64,000 bases of DNA from Solitalea longa. Lineage in GTDB: Bacteria > Bacteroidota > Bacteroidia > Sphingobacteriales > Sphingobacteriaceae. Shown one piece after another: positions 15,205 to 25,333 of the stretch. Where the stretch lies: assembly GCF_002920915.1 (NCBI RefSeq), contig NZ_PQVF01000006.1, forward strand, positions 1-64,000, given 5' to 3'. Numbering within the stretch: the stretch's first letter is position 1; every line of letters begins with the position of its first letter. Both the position numbers and the translations under genes were made by a program. Below the pieces are notes generated by a model, which saw only the letters and a program-made list of their open reading frames with translations, searched no databases and had not been told where the DNA came from.

Positions 15205-17727
15205 ATGAAGAAAATTTTATTGCAATTATTGTTTGGCTTATTGGCCTTGGGCTCCTATGCTCAAGTGGGTGGCCCCCCAAAAGGAACGGGTTCAATAGGC
15301 GGAGTTGTCATCGACTCAACTACTAAAAAACCTGTGGAATTTGCCACGTTAGCGTTAATTCGATCTACAGATTCGAAATCTGTAAACGGTGGAATGGCTG
15401 ATGAAAAAGGCGTTTTTAAACTCCAAGGTATCCCTAATGGCGATTATAATCTGATTATTTCATTTATTGATTATAGTACAGTAACCAAAAAAGTAAACAT
15501 CTCAGCACAAAATCAGGAGATCAAACTTGGAAAAATTATACTTCAGCAAACCGGAAAACAACTGAAAGAAGTTACCGTTGTGGGCCAGCGTGAACTGGTG
15601 GAGAATAAGATCGACAAAATGGTTTACAATGCCGAAAAAGATGTGACTTCTAAAGGTGGCGATGCCGGCGACATTTTGCGCAAAGTGCCAATGGTAAGTG
15701 TTGATATGGACGGAAACGTTGAATTACGCGGTAATTCGAACGTTAAGATCTTAATTAACGGTAAACCTTCAACTATAGTCAGCAATAGTGTGGCCGATGC
15801 CATGAAAATGATTCCGGCCGATCAGATCAAAAATGTAGAAGTGATCACGAGTCCTTCAGCTAAATATGATGCTGAGGGTTCTGCCGGCATTATTAACATT
15901 GTAACTAAGAAAACTGATGTTGCCGGTGTTACCGGAAATATCAGTATGAATTTGAGTAATCGCTTTAACAGAGGGAACGGAAGCTTAAACATTCGTCAGG
16001 GTAAAGTTGGTTTCAATGCCGGCTTTGGTGGTATGTATTTTATTCCGCAAGACGGATCAAGTGTTTTTCAACGCAATAGCTTTTTCCCTGATATGCAAAA
16101 TACCGGTGTTGATACCACTCGTTTAACCGATCAGAATGGAACCAATAAAGGTGGCAGAAATGGTGGTAATGCCAACTTTGGTATATCCTATGATATTAAT
16201 AAAACCAACTCAATAAGCAGTAATGTCAAGTTTAGCCGCTGGAATAATAATAACGACGGGTCAATGCTTGTTTCCAACTCTGATAATATTGATGGATTGC
16301 TAAGTCAATATAATCGTATTTCGCAAAATGATAACCAGCGAAAAGGAATTGATTGGTCAACAGATTATAATAGAAAGTTTGCTAATCCACAGCAAGAATT
16401 TAGTCTTGGGTTTCAGTTAAGCGACGATAGAAATAATACGGATTTCCAGAATTCGATTGATGGAATTGTAAATATGCCAAATACCGCAGGCAGAAGCTTA
16501 AATGAAGGAACTAATAATGAGCTTACTTTTCAAGCTGATTATGCCCATCCATGGACAAAAGCTGTTTTGATGGAAGTTGGTGCGAAAACAATTTTAAGGG
16601 ACATCACCAGTGCTTATAATTATGATTTGATAAACACTAATGGAGAATATGTACCTGATCTAACGAGATCCAATGACTTTAACTATACTCAAAATGTTTA
16701 TGCAGGATATCTTTCGTTTAACCTTACGTTAAATAAAGGGTATGCAATTAAAGCCGGTGGACGTTTAGAACGTACAGAAATTACCGGTGATTTCAGAAAT
16801 TCACAGTCGAACAGTATCGCTAATAATTACAACAATTTTGTTCCGAGTTTAACTGTTGCTCGTACGTTTAAAGATATGTCGTCGCTTAAGTTAAGCTATA
16901 GCCGTCGTATCCAACGCCCGGGTTTACGCTTTTTAAATCCTTTTATAGATTCAACCGATCCACAGAATATCTCTTTTGGTAACCCAAACCTTGCTCCGGA
17001 GAAGACCAATAATTTTGAATTAGGATATTCAAGGTTTATGGGACGTTCATCAGTGAATGCCTCAGTATATTATCGTAATACTTATGATGTTATCGAAAGT
17101 ATAGTAGGCTTATCTGCTGATGGTAAAATATCCGGAAGCACATATGCAAATATCTCTAATAGCTCATCAGTAGGGGTTAATCTTTCAGGATCTGTGCAAC
17201 TTGGCCAGCGTATTACCTTAAGAGGAAACGCGAATGTGTATTCGTATAATGTTAACGATCCGAATATTCAAACCACGTATAGCAATAAAAGCCTGCTGTA
17301 CAATGTTAATGCAAATGCTTCATGGTCATTGCCTAAAGATTTTGCTATTGAAGCATTCGGAATGTTCAACTCGCCTCGCAGAACTATTCAAGGAGAAAAT
17401 CCTTCATTCTCGATGTTCAACCTTGGGTTTAAGAAAGACTTTTTGGAAAAACGTGCCAGTTTAGGCTTAAACATGTCGAATCCATTTAATAAGAACCGTG
17501 AATTCACCACAAAATTAAGCGGAAACGGATTTGACCAGTATCAGCAAAATTCGGTTCCTTTCCGTTCAGTTGGAGTTTCATTTAGCTATCGTTTTGGTAA
17601 AATGGATTTTAACGGCCAACAAGGCGGAAGTAAAAAAGGGAAGGGTCAAGGTCCGAAAAAAGAGGGCATTAATAACGACGATATCAAACAAGAAGAGGAT
17701 TCGCAGCAAGGTGGTGGAAGACCTTAG
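15205..17727 (+). CDS. Outer-membrane beta-barrel protein (TonB-receptor-like)
   Basis: 840 residues. Signal peptide (LLFGLLALGSYAQ); a carboxypeptidase-regulatory-like domain at about 30-110 (GGVVIDSTTKKPVEFATLAL); a plug (about 115-235) with VELRGNSNVKILINGKPS and SAKYDAEGSAGIINIVTKK. The rest is a barrel of the outer-membrane beta-barrel family 3 type, with KLSYSRRIQRPGLRFLNPF, a hallmark segment. The last strand FSYRFGKMDF is followed by a 35-residue Gly/Lys/acidic tail (GGSKKGKGQGPKKEG...) that extends past the barrel. It is transcribed in the same direction as the two-component locus but after a 123-nt gap with its own -7 box. Substrate unknown. Confidence 0.85.
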   Translation: MKKILLQLLFGLLALGSYAQVGGPPKGTGSIGGVVIDSTTKKPVEFATLALIRSTDSKSVNGGMADEKGVFKLQGIPNGDYNLIISFIDYSTVTKKVNISAQNQEIKLGKIILQQTGKQLKEVTVVGQRELVENKIDKMVYNAEKDVTSKGGDAGDILRKVPMVSVDMDGNVELRGNSNVKILINGKPSTIVSNSVADAMKMIPADQIKNVEVITSPSAKYDAEGSAGIINIVTKKTDVAGVTGNISMNLSNRFNRGNGSLNIRQGKVGFNAGFGGMYFIPQDGSSVFQRNSFFPDMQNTGVDTTRLTDQNGTNKGGRNGGNANFGISYDINKTNSISSNVKFSRWNNNNDGSMLVSNSDNIDGLLSQYNRISQNDNQRKGIDWSTDYNRKFANPQQEFSLGFQLSDDRNNTDFQNSIDGIVNMPNTAGRSLNEGTNNELTFQADYAHPWTKAVLMEVGAKTILRDITSAYNYDLINTNGEYVPDLTRSNDFNYTQNVYAGYLSFNLTLNKGYAIKAGGRLERTEITGDFRNSQSNSIANNYNNFVPSLTVARTFKDMSSLKLSYSRRIQRPGLRFLNPFIDSTDPQNISFGNPNLAPEKTNNFELGYSRFMGRSSVNASVYYRNTYDVIESIVGLSADGKISGSTYANISNSSSVGVNLSGSVQLGQRITLRGNANVYSYNVNDPNIQTTYSNKSLLYNVNANASWSLPKDFAIEAFGMFNSPRRTIQGENPSFSMFNLGFKKDFLEKRASLGLNMSNPFNKNREFTTKLSGNGFDQYQQNSVPFRSVGVSFSYRFGKMDFNGQQGGSKKGKGQGPKKEGINNDDIKQEEDSQQGGGRP

Positions 17728-17804
17728 TGTTTGCCGGCGCTAAGCGAATAGTTCAAAAGCATTTTACATATTTAAAAGAAGTTCATTCACCGAATTTTAT
17801 AATG

Positions 17805-17835
17805 TAGTCCTGATCGGAAGATCGGGACTATTTTG
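17805..17835 (+). terminator. Terminator after the beta-barrel gene
   Basis: Stem TAGTCCTGATC (17805-17815) / GATCGGGACTA (17820-17830) with a GGAA loop and one G-T pair, then TTTTG. Confidence 0.7.
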
Positions 17836-17971
17836 TTTATAAAGCAGTCTGTACACACTACTATTTTCTAAAACGTTAAAGCAGCTGTGACTAAGAAAAA
17901 TTCATTGTTTAGTGTTAATTTAAAAGAACATTTTTTAGCAAAATAATTAGTTTAAAATAGGAAGAAGATAT

Positions 17972-20900
17972 ATGAAGAAAGTGATCCTTTTTTTACTGCT
18001 AATGGGTATTGCAGTTAAACTTCAAGCTCAGTTAAATGTTCCTTACTTTGGAAAGATCCAATGGATCAATGGCTATGCAAAAGAAATAAAGGGTGAAAAT
18101 ATCAATTATGATTCGGCCTATCCGGATTATGCAACTACCGCTTTGCTAACACGTTGTACAGATGGAAAAAAGGAAATTGCCTGGGAAACATCTCCGGTGC
18201 CACAAAAGATCAGTGGAAAATACGTTTATTTTAGTTGGGTAGCGGCTCATTCATCTGGTACCAGCAAAGGCGATCGTCATTTTGACTTATACCTGAATGA
18301 TGAAAAACTCCTCAGCTTTACTACTTACCCCGCTCATAAACAACCAGATTGGAAATTTGTAGCTGCTGATAGTTCTGCATTGGTTTTTCATCAAACTAAA
18401 AGAGATGGAGCCAATGATGCCCATGGCCTGGCATTTCTTCGTTTGCCGGTAAGCAAGGTGAAACCCGGTCAGCCTCTTAGACTAAAAATTGTAGGACAAG
18501 CCGAAAACAGTAATGACTGGTACATGACCTTTAAGTTTTCTTTTGAGGAAAAGGCCGACCTCGATCCAAGGCCGTTTCTCTTGAAAAATGGGAAGCAGAT
18601 CATTGCATTAACAGCTTTGCATTTTGGCAATGATGGGCAGCTTCTGGTGAAAATTAATGACAAGGATTCGTTTACCTACACCGTACATAATGGAGTAAAT
18701 AAGTTTGATATTCCGGTAAATGCAGTTTCAACTAAAGACAGTGTGAGAGTAAGGGTAGTGTCGGGTAAAAATGTGTTGGTCAATAGTTACGTGTCCTTAA
18801 ACCCGGCGAAATATCGCGAATTACATTTTATTCACCATTCACATACCGATATCGGCTATTCACATCTACAACCGGAAGTGCTGAAAATCCACAATAAAAA
18901 TATTGATGATGCTTTGCAGATGATCGAGCAAACGAAAAAGCTGCCGGTCGAGGCTCGCTTTAAATGGAATATTGAATCGTTATGGGCGGTTGAAAATTAC
19001 CTGAAACAAGCTTCGCCAGAGCAAAAAGAAAAATTTGTTAAAGCGGTTAAAGAAGGTAGTATTTGCTTGTCGGCCTTGTATGCAAATATTTTAACAGGCT
19101 TAAGTGAGCCGGAAGAAATGTTTCATTACACTGATTATGCTGAAAAGTTAGAGAAAGAGTTTGGTTTTACCATTAATAGCGCCATGATTTCGGATGTGCC
19201 CGGTTTTGCATGGACAACGGTAACAGCTCTGGCAAAAGGAGGTGTTCGTTATTTTTCAAGCGGCCCTAATTTTCTGGGTGATACTCACCCTTATTGGGGC
19301 GATCGTGCCGGATATTTTGTAAAAACCTGGGGGGATAAACCTGTATGGTGGGCTTCTCCATCAGGTGAAGAAAAGGTGTTATTCTGGGCTGGTGCTAAAG
19401 GCTACTCTTCATGGCATGGCATGGCTCCGGGAGGCATCTTTGAACGTGGTCCTGGAAAAATAGCTGCTTACCTTAACCAGCTCGATCAGAATAATTACCC
19501 TTATGAAATGGTACAGTGGCGCTATAATGTGGTTGCTGATAATGGACCGATTGACACCGCAATCGCGCGTTTTGTTGATCAATGGAACAAGACCTATTCT
19601 TCTCCCAAAATTGTGTTAAACACCACTGATAAATTATTTGAGGAATTTGAGAAGAAACACGGTACTGAGTTAAAAACTGTTAGAGGGGATATTAGCCCTT
19701 ATTGGGAAGATGGAGCAGCTTCAACAGCAGAGGAAGAAGGGAAGAACCGTGTAAACAGCTTACGCCTACAGCAATTGACGACACTGTATTCAATGGTAAA
19801 CCCTCAAAAGTATAATGCTGATAAATTTTATGAAGCCTGGAAAAATGTGATCATGTTCCATGAACATACCTGGGGTGCCCATAATAGCATTTCTGAGCCT
19901 GATGTTCCATTCGTTACCGAGCAATGGAGGATAAAAAAGCAGTTTATGCTTGATGCCGATCAGCAGATCAATGACTTGGAAAAGGATATCTTGCAACCGA
20001 TGACAAACTCAACATCAAAGAAAATTGCGGTATTCAACACCTTATCGTGGAAGCGCAACGGAATGGTAATATTGCCTGAAGGCTGCAGTGCAAAATCAGT
20101 AAAGGATGCCTCTGGCAAATTATTGCCAGTGCAAAAATTGAGTAATGGAACGTTAGTATTTATGGCTGCAGATGTTCCGGCTCTAGGAACTGCAATCTAT
20201 GAACTTTCAAATAGGGAAGTAAAATCACCCTCCAAAGTCAAGCTGAATGATAATTCCCTTTCTAACGGAAGAGTGTCTGTTCAATGGGATACAGCCAATG
20301 GTAGCATTACCAAACTAGAAAAAGCAAACGACTTCAATTTTGCAGGTTCTTATAATAACCAAGGTTTAAATAGCTATTGGTATGTGCCGGGCTTAAATCC
20401 TGCGGATGCGCAAAGCAACAGCCAGGTTCAGGTGAAAATATTGGAAAACGGCCCGGTGTTAACAACTATAAGCATCAGTTCCGATGCTCCCGGAGCCAAT
20501 AAACTGGAGCGAAAAATTACGCTGTTTAGCGAAGGTGGAAAAATTGAACTTGATAACATCGTAGACAAAAAGGCGATTCGCACTAAAGAATCGGTTCATT
20601 TTGGTTTTCCATTTAACCAATCTTTGGATAAGACCTTGTTAGATGCAGGTTATGGTTCAATGCAATTTATTACTGACCAACTGCCCGGTTCAAACATGGA
20701 TTACTTATATGGCCGTCGTTGGCTGGATGTTACTGCTTCAGATAAAGGTATTCAGTGGATGTTATTGGAAGCTCCATTGGTTGAGCCCGGAAATATGATT
20801 GACGAGCGGCTTACGGTGGCTCCAGGTCATAAGGAATGGAAGAAAGAAGGAAAGCCAACTTCAACCTGGTTTAGCTATGTAATGAACAATTACTGGCATA

Positions 20901-21289
20901 CCAATTACAAAGCAGATCAGAGTGGAGCGATTCGCTTTAGATATGCTTTGCGTCCGCATGATCAGGTCAGCTTTGCTGAAAACGAAAAAATGGGTGCGGC
21001 TTTTACCCAGCCGCTGTTAGCCTTACCGGTAAATGAAAAGCTAATAAGTAAAGGCAGTTTGTTTCAGTTGAGTAATGATCGGGTGATTGTAACCAGTATT
21101 TCCCCTGATGAAAATGGGTTTATTATCCGTCTGTTCAACCCGGAGGCTGGAACTGAACAAACAAAAATTGAATGGGGAACTTTAAAGCCCTCCCAAGTTA
21201 TCATTAAACCAACCGGTAAACCGCTTGAAGGCCAGGAGAGTTTTAGCTTAAAGGGGATGGAAGTGTTGGAGTTGATGATTTCGAGATAA
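17972..21289 (+). CDS. Secreted GH38 alpha-mannosidase
   Basis: 1105 residues with a signal peptide (LLLMGIAVKLQAQ). The catalytic GH38 domain starts at about 285: H291 and D293 in HHSHTDIGYSH are zinc ligands, D408 in MISDVPGFAW is the expected nucleophile, and MFHEHTWGAHNS (about 630) carries a further zinc-site His. C-terminal beta domains of the GH38 type follow. The first 280 residues are an extra beta-sandwich region with no assignment. It would cleave alpha-mannosides in the periplasm or outside the cell, for example from N-glycans or mannans. It has its own gene gap on both sides and no neighbouring polysaccharide-utilization genes. Confidence 0.88.
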   Translation: MKKVILFLLLMGIAVKLQAQLNVPYFGKIQWINGYAKEIKGENINYDSAYPDYATTALLTRCTDGKKEIAWETSPVPQKISGKYVYFSWVAAHSSGTSKGDRHFDLYLNDEKLLSFTTYPAHKQPDWKFVAADSSALVFHQTKRDGANDAHGLAFLRLPVSKVKPGQPLRLKIVGQAENSNDWYMTFKFSFEEKADLDPRPFLLKNGKQIIALTALHFGNDGQLLVKINDKDSFTYTVHNGVNKFDIPVNAVSTKDSVRVRVVSGKNVLVNSYVSLNPAKYRELHFIHHSHTDIGYSHLQPEVLKIHNKNIDDALQMIEQTKKLPVEARFKWNIESLWAVENYLKQASPEQKEKFVKAVKEGSICLSALYANILTGLSEPEEMFHYTDYAEKLEKEFGFTINSAMISDVPGFAWTTVTALAKGGVRYFSSGPNFLGDTHPYWGDRAGYFVKTWGDKPVWWASPSGEEKVLFWAGAKGYSSWHGMAPGGIFERGPGKIAAYLNQLDQNNYPYEMVQWRYNVVADNGPIDTAIARFVDQWNKTYSSPKIVLNTTDKLFEEFEKKHGTELKTVRGDISPYWEDGAASTAEEEGKNRVNSLRLQQLTTLYSMVNPQKYNADKFYEAWKNVIMFHEHTWGAHNSISEPDVPFVTEQWRIKKQFMLDADQQINDLEKDILQPMTNSTSKKIAVFNTLSWKRNGMVILPEGCSAKSVKDASGKLLPVQKLSNGTLVFMAADVPALGTAIYELSNREVKSPSKVKLNDNSLSNGRVSVQWDTANGSITKLEKANDFNFAGSYNNQGLNSYWYVPGLNPADAQSNSQVQVKILENGPVLTTISISSDAPGANKLERKITLFSEGGKIELDNIVDKKAIRTKESVHFGFPFNQSLDKTLLDAGYGSMQFITDQLPGSNMDYLYGRRWLDVTASDKGIQWMLLEAPLVEPGNMIDERLTVAPGHKEWKKEGKPTSTWFSYVMNNYWHTNYKADQSGAIRFRYALRPHDQVSFAENEKMGAAFTQPLLALPVNEKLISKGSLFQLSNDRVIVTSISPDENGFIIRLFNPEAGTEQTKIEWGTLKPSQVIIKPTGKPLEGQESFSLKGMEVLELMISR

Positions 21290-21398
21290 TTAAAAGCGCT
21301 TGTTTTTTAACCAGGAAGAGAATAATAAAACTTAAAAATATTCAGAATAATATTTTTCGAAAAAAAATAAATCAAAATATAAATCTTAATTTTTCTGC

Positions 21399-21406
21399 TA
21401 TTTTTG
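21399..21406 (+). promoter_or_regulatory. Candidate -7 box of the pigment cluster
   Basis: TATTTTTG matches TAnnTTTG, 28 nt before the first gene of the 24-gene run, in a very AT-rich gap. No -33 TTTG at the expected distance. Confidence 0.45.
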
Positions 21407-21434
21407 CCGGTCCAGTACAATAATTTTAATAAGC

Positions 21435-23006
21435 ATGGTATCTGTCGGAAAGGCAAATCTGTCTCTCGCTGATTTTGAGGAGGTGTTATTCAACGAAGAA
21501 AGAATTTCCTTAGACGCGGAGGCGTTAGCAAATATTGAGGAAAACCACCTTTTTCTAAAGCAGTTTTCATCCAATAAACTTATTTATGGCATAAACACGG
21601 GTTTTGGCCCGATGGCTCAATATAAAGTAAGTGAAGAAAATTTGCTTGCTCTGCAATATAACTTAATCAGAAGTCATAGTAGTGGTGCTGGTAATTTACT
21701 TTCACCCTTATCGGTGAAATCATTAATGATAGCCCGCTTAAATAGCCTAATGCAAGGATACTCGGGTGTGCATACGGATGTGGTTCACCTGCTAAAGGAC
21801 TTGATCAATAATGATGTTTACCCTTGTATTTATGAACACGGGGGAGTAGGGGCAAGCGGTGACCTTGTGCAACTGGCACATTTAGCATTAGTATTAATAG
21901 GAGAGGGGGAAGTGATCTTTAATGGAGAGGTTCAACCTACAGCTCAGGTTTTTGAAAGCGTACAAATAAAACCATTATCAATTCAATTAAGAGAGGGATT
22001 GGCGATCTTAAATGGCACATCGGCCATGACGGGAATCGGCGTTCTAAATCTGTTGAATGCACATAAGCTTTTGAATTGGTCCATTTTGCTATCTGCAATT
22101 ACCAATGAAATTGTGGGAGCCTATGATGATCATTTTTCATTCGAACTAAATGTGGTTAAAAAACATTTGGGACAAAATAAGGTGGCAGAAACCTTCCGCA
22201 ATATTGTTAGTGACAGTAAACTGATCCGTAAACGTGCTGATCATCTTTATCGTCATGAAAATATAGATCAGGAGGTTTTTGAGGACAAAGTCCAGGAGTA
22301 TTACTCATTGCGTTGTGTTACCCAGATTTTGGGTCCAATTGCTGATACAATTGATTACGCCGAAAAGGTTGTTATTGGGGAGGCAAACTCTGTAAATGAC
22401 AATCCGGTAGTTGATCATAAAAACAAAAACGTATTTCACGGTGGTAATTTCCATGGTGATTATGTTTCCCTGGAGATGGATAAACTGAAAATTGCCATTA
22501 CGAAGCTGTCTATGCTATCGGAACGTCAGTTGAATTACCTGTTAAACGATAAGCTGAATAAAAAGCTTCCTCCGTTTGTAAACCTAGGAACTTTAGGGTT
22601 GAATTTTGGTATGCAGGGAATGCAGTTTACTGCAACTTCTACAGTTGCCGAAAATCAAACACTTTCGTTCCCGATGTATTTACACAGTATCCCGAATAAC
22701 AATGATAACCAGGATATAGTAAGTATGGGCTGCAATGCCGCATCATTAACCCGTAAAGTAATTGAAAATGCTTTTGAAGTGTTGGCCATTCAGGCAGTTA
22801 CGTTATTACAGGCTATTGATTATTTGGGTTGTGCAGAGCAATTATCGTCGGTTGCAAAACAAATGTATGATGATTTGAGGGAGATTTTTCCTGTTTTTGC
22901 TGATGATAAGCCGCGCTATAAAGAAATGCGACTTGTTAAAGAGTACTTAAGTAAGAATAATCCGGTTTTATGTCCAGCATTTTTAGGGCAGGAAGCGGCT
23001 TTATAA
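21435..23006 (+). CDS. Tyrosine ammonia-lyase (FjTAL-like)
   Basis: 523 residues of the MIO-dependent aromatic amino acid lyase family. The MIO triad A140-S141-G142 lies in GGVGASGDLVQLAHL, the catalytic Tyr51 in YGINTGFGPM, and the selectivity segment is YNLIRSHSSG. These stretches, plus DDHFSFELN, GGNFHGDYVSLEMDKLKI and SIPNNNDNQDIVSMG, closely follow the characterised tyrosine ammonia-lyase of Flavobacterium johnsoniae as I recall it, not histidine ammonia-lyase. The product would be p-coumaric acid, the aryl starter of flexirubin-type pigments. It heads the pigment cluster and no histidine-utilization genes are near. Automated annotation as hutH would be misleading. Confidence 0.88.
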   Translation: MVSVGKANLSLADFEEVLFNEERISLDAEALANIEENHLFLKQFSSNKLIYGINTGFGPMAQYKVSEENLLALQYNLIRSHSSGAGNLLSPLSVKSLMIARLNSLMQGYSGVHTDVVHLLKDLINNDVYPCIYEHGGVGASGDLVQLAHLALVLIGEGEVIFNGEVQPTAQVFESVQIKPLSIQLREGLAILNGTSAMTGIGVLNLLNAHKLLNWSILLSAITNEIVGAYDDHFSFELNVVKKHLGQNKVAETFRNIVSDSKLIRKRADHLYRHENIDQEVFEDKVQEYYSLRCVTQILGPIADTIDYAEKVVIGEANSVNDNPVVDHKNKNVFHGGNFHGDYVSLEMDKLKIAITKLSMLSERQLNYLLNDKLNKKLPPFVNLGTLGLNFGMQGMQFTATSTVAENQTLSFPMYLHSIPNNNDNQDIVSMGCNAASLTRKVIENAFEVLAIQAVTLLQAIDYLGCAEQLSSVAKQMYDDLREIFPVFADDKPRYKEMRLVKEYLSKNNPVLCPAFLGQEAAL

Positions 23007-23041
23007 TTTAATCATCTATTGTTTTAAAAATTACAGTATAA

Positions 23042-23770
23042 ATGAAAACTGCATTAGTAACCGGTGGGTCGAGAGGAATTGGCAATGCAATTTGTATAAA
23101 AATGGCCGAAATGGGCTTTTATGTTCTGGTTAACTATAAAGGCAATGTGACAGCTGCGCAACAAACCCTCGAAGCTATTAAGCAAAATGGCGGAAACGGA
23201 GAATTGCTTCAGTTTGATGTTTCGGTAAAAGAAGAAGTTGACCAGGCTTTAGGAGTTTGGATCGAACAGAATACTGATAAATCTATTGATGTGTTGGTAA
23301 ACAATGCAGGCATTAAAGAAGATACTTTAATGATGTGGATGAGCAACGATCAATGGAACAATGTTGTAAACACTAGTTTAAATGGCTTTTTTTACGTTAC
23401 TAAGCTGGTGTTGAACAATATGTTGGTAAAAAAGTTTGGAAGAATTATCAATATTGTTTCTCTTTCAGGACTAAAAGGAATGCCGGGCCAAACCAACTAT
23501 TCTGCCGCTAAAGCCGGCGTTATAGGAGCCACAAAAGCTTTAGCTCAGGAAGTGGGCAGAAGAGGCGTTACAGTTAATGCGATTGCTCCAGGTTTTATCA
23601 AAACAGATATGACCGAAGGCTTGGATGAGAAAACCCTAAAAGCATTGATCCCTGTTAACCGTTTTGGTACGCCTGAAGAGGTAGCACATGCTGTTGGTTT
23701 CTTAGCTTCTCCGGAAGCTAGCTATATTACAGCGGAGGTGCTTTCTATCAACGGGGGCTTATACTCTTAA
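23042..23770 (+). CDS. fabG: 3-ketoacyl-ACP reductase (FabG-like)
   Basis: 242-residue classical short-chain dehydrogenase. The NADP(H) motif is TGGSRGIG (8-15), NNAG is at about 87-90, and the catalytic residues are S140, Y153 and K157 (NYSAAKAG). It is as long as primary FabG, but its place directly after the tyrosine ammonia-lyase marks it as the dedicated ketoreductase of polyene chain extension, counterpart of ApeQ in aryl polyene clusters. Confidence 0.9.
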   Translation: MKTALVTGGSRGIGNAICIKMAEMGFYVLVNYKGNVTAAQQTLEAIKQNGGNGELLQFDVSVKEEVDQALGVWIEQNTDKSIDVLVNNAGIKEDTLMMWMSNDQWNNVVNTSLNGFFYVTKLVLNNMLVKKFGRIINIVSLSGLKGMPGQTNYSAAKAGVIGATKALAQEVGRRGVTVNAIAPGFIKTDMTEGLDEKTLKALIPVNRFGTPEEVAHAVGFLASPEASYITAEVLSINGGLYS

Positions 23771-23841
23771 GCGGTAACGAAAAATTAAATATTCCATAAA
23801 CAAAACCTTTGCGCTCTTCTAAAAAGTTAAACTAATACTTA

Positions 23842-25062
23842 ATGCATAGGGTTGTAATAACAGGAATGGGCATCTATTCTTGTATCGGAGAAAATTTAGA
23901 ACAGGTTAAAACCTCGTTATTTCAAGGTAAATCAGGCATTATACTCGACCAGGAACGTAAAAGCTTTGGCTATCGCTCAGGCTTAACGGGTATGGTTAAT
24001 CGTCCTGCATTAAAAGGGGTTTTAGATAGAAGAGCACGTGTTATGCTACCTGAACAGGGCGAATATGCTTTTGTTGCCACCCTCGAAGCCTTGAAAAATG
24101 CCGGTATTAGTCAGGAGTACATCGATGCCCATGAAATTGGAATCTTGTATGGAAACGACAGCTCGGCACAACCGGTAATTGAGGCTACTGATATTATTCG
24201 GGAAAAGAAAGATACCACCTTAGTGGGATCAGGCTCCGTTTTCCAAACCATGAATTCAACGGTAACCATGAACCTGGCTACCATTTTCAAATTAAGAGGA
24301 GTAAACTTTACAATAAGCGCAGCTTGTGCCAGCGGTTCTCATGCCATTGGTATGGGTTATCATTTAATTAAAAGCGGCTTACAGGATTGTATCATCTGCG
24401 GAGGCGCCCAGGAAGTAAATAAATATTCAATGGGTAATTTCGATGCCTTGTCGGCTTTTTCTGTTTTCGAACAAGCACCGGAAAGAGCATCTCGTCCGTT
24501 CGACAGAGACAGGGATGGCTTAGTTCCCTCGGGAGGCGGTGCTACCGTAATTTTGGAAAGTTTGGAGTCGGCTTTAAAACGCGGAGCTCCTATACTTGGG
24601 GAAGTAGTTGGTTACGGCTTTTCATCAAACGGCGGACATATTTCAACGCCAACTGTTGAAGGACCGGTTAAGGCGTTAACCATGGCATTAAAAGACTCGG
24701 GTCTTTCCATTGCTGATATTCCTTATATCAATGCTCACGCTACCTCAACGCCGGCAGGTGATATGAGCGAAGCACGAGCCATTGACGAGGTTTTTGGAGC
24801 AACTAAACCTTTTGTGAGCTCTACCAAATCAATGACCGGCCATGAATGCTGGATGGCAGGAGCAAGTGAGATCGTGTACTCTATGCTGATGATGCAAAAT
24901 TCATTTATCGCTCCAAACATCAATTTTGAAAATCCTGATGATGATTCGGCAAAACTTAACATTGTAACCTCCACCATTGAGCGTGAATTTGATGCATTTC
25001 TATCAAACTCGTTTGGCTTTGGAGGTACCAACTCATCATTAATTATAAAAAAGTGGAAATAA
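23842..25062 (+). CDS. Beta-ketoacyl-ACP synthase, catalytic (FabF/FabB-like)
   Basis: 406 residues. The full Cys-His-His triad is visible: C162 in SAACASGSHAIG, His in INAHATSTPAGD and His in KSMTGHECWMAGASE. The end GFGGTNSSLI is typical. It would elongate the aryl-primed chain on the ACP encoded immediately downstream. It is one of five ketosynthase-type proteins in the cluster and, with the fabG and ACP genes, looks like the core elongation set. Confidence 0.9.
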   Translation: MHRVVITGMGIYSCIGENLEQVKTSLFQGKSGIILDQERKSFGYRSGLTGMVNRPALKGVLDRRARVMLPEQGEYAFVATLEALKNAGISQEYIDAHEIGILYGNDSSAQPVIEATDIIREKKDTTLVGSGSVFQTMNSTVTMNLATIFKLRGVNFTISAACASGSHAIGMGYHLIKSGLQDCIICGGAQEVNKYSMGNFDALSAFSVFEQAPERASRPFDRDRDGLVPSGGGATVILESLESALKRGAPILGEVVGYGFSSNGGHISTPTVEGPVKALTMALKDSGLSIADIPYINAHATSTPAGDMSEARAIDEVFGATKPFVSSTKSMTGHECWMAGASEIVYSMLMMQNSFIAPNINFENPDDDSAKLNIVTSTIEREFDAFLSNSFGFGGTNSSLIIKKWK

Positions 25063-25075
25063 ACTAGTATTGCGC

Positions 25076-25333
25076 ATGAATAGTTCAGAAATTATTGAAA
25101 AAATTAACGGTTTCCTGGTAGAAGAGTTTGAAGTGGAAGCCGAGAAAATTACCCCGGATGCAAATCTGAAAAGTACGCTGGAATTAGACAGTCTCGATTA
25201 TATCGACTTAGTAGTGGTGATTGAAAGCAACTTCGGTTTTAAAGTAAAGCCTGAAGACTTTGTAGGCATCGTTACTTTTGGTGATTTTTATAATTACGTT
25301 ATTTCTAAAGTTGAAGTAAAGGAACTTGCATAA
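25076..25333 (+). CDS. Acyl carrier protein 1
   Basis: About 85 residues. The phosphopantetheine site is Ser in LELDSLDYIDLV, in the acidic four-helix pattern of ACPs. The ATG at 25076 (MNSSEIIEK) is preferred to an upstream TTG at 25070. The stop overlaps the next start (TAATG), coupling it to the acyltransferase. Confidence 0.9.
   Translation: MNSSEIIEKINGFLVEEFEVEAEKITPDANLKSTLELDSLDYIDLVVVIESNFGFKVKPEDFVGIVTFGDFYNYVISKVEVKELA

Noticed and set aside
21435-23006. Histidine ammonia-lyase (hutH)
   Set aside because: The MIO region and specific stretches follow the F. johnsoniae tyrosine ammonia-lyase, and the context is a pigment cluster with no hut genes.
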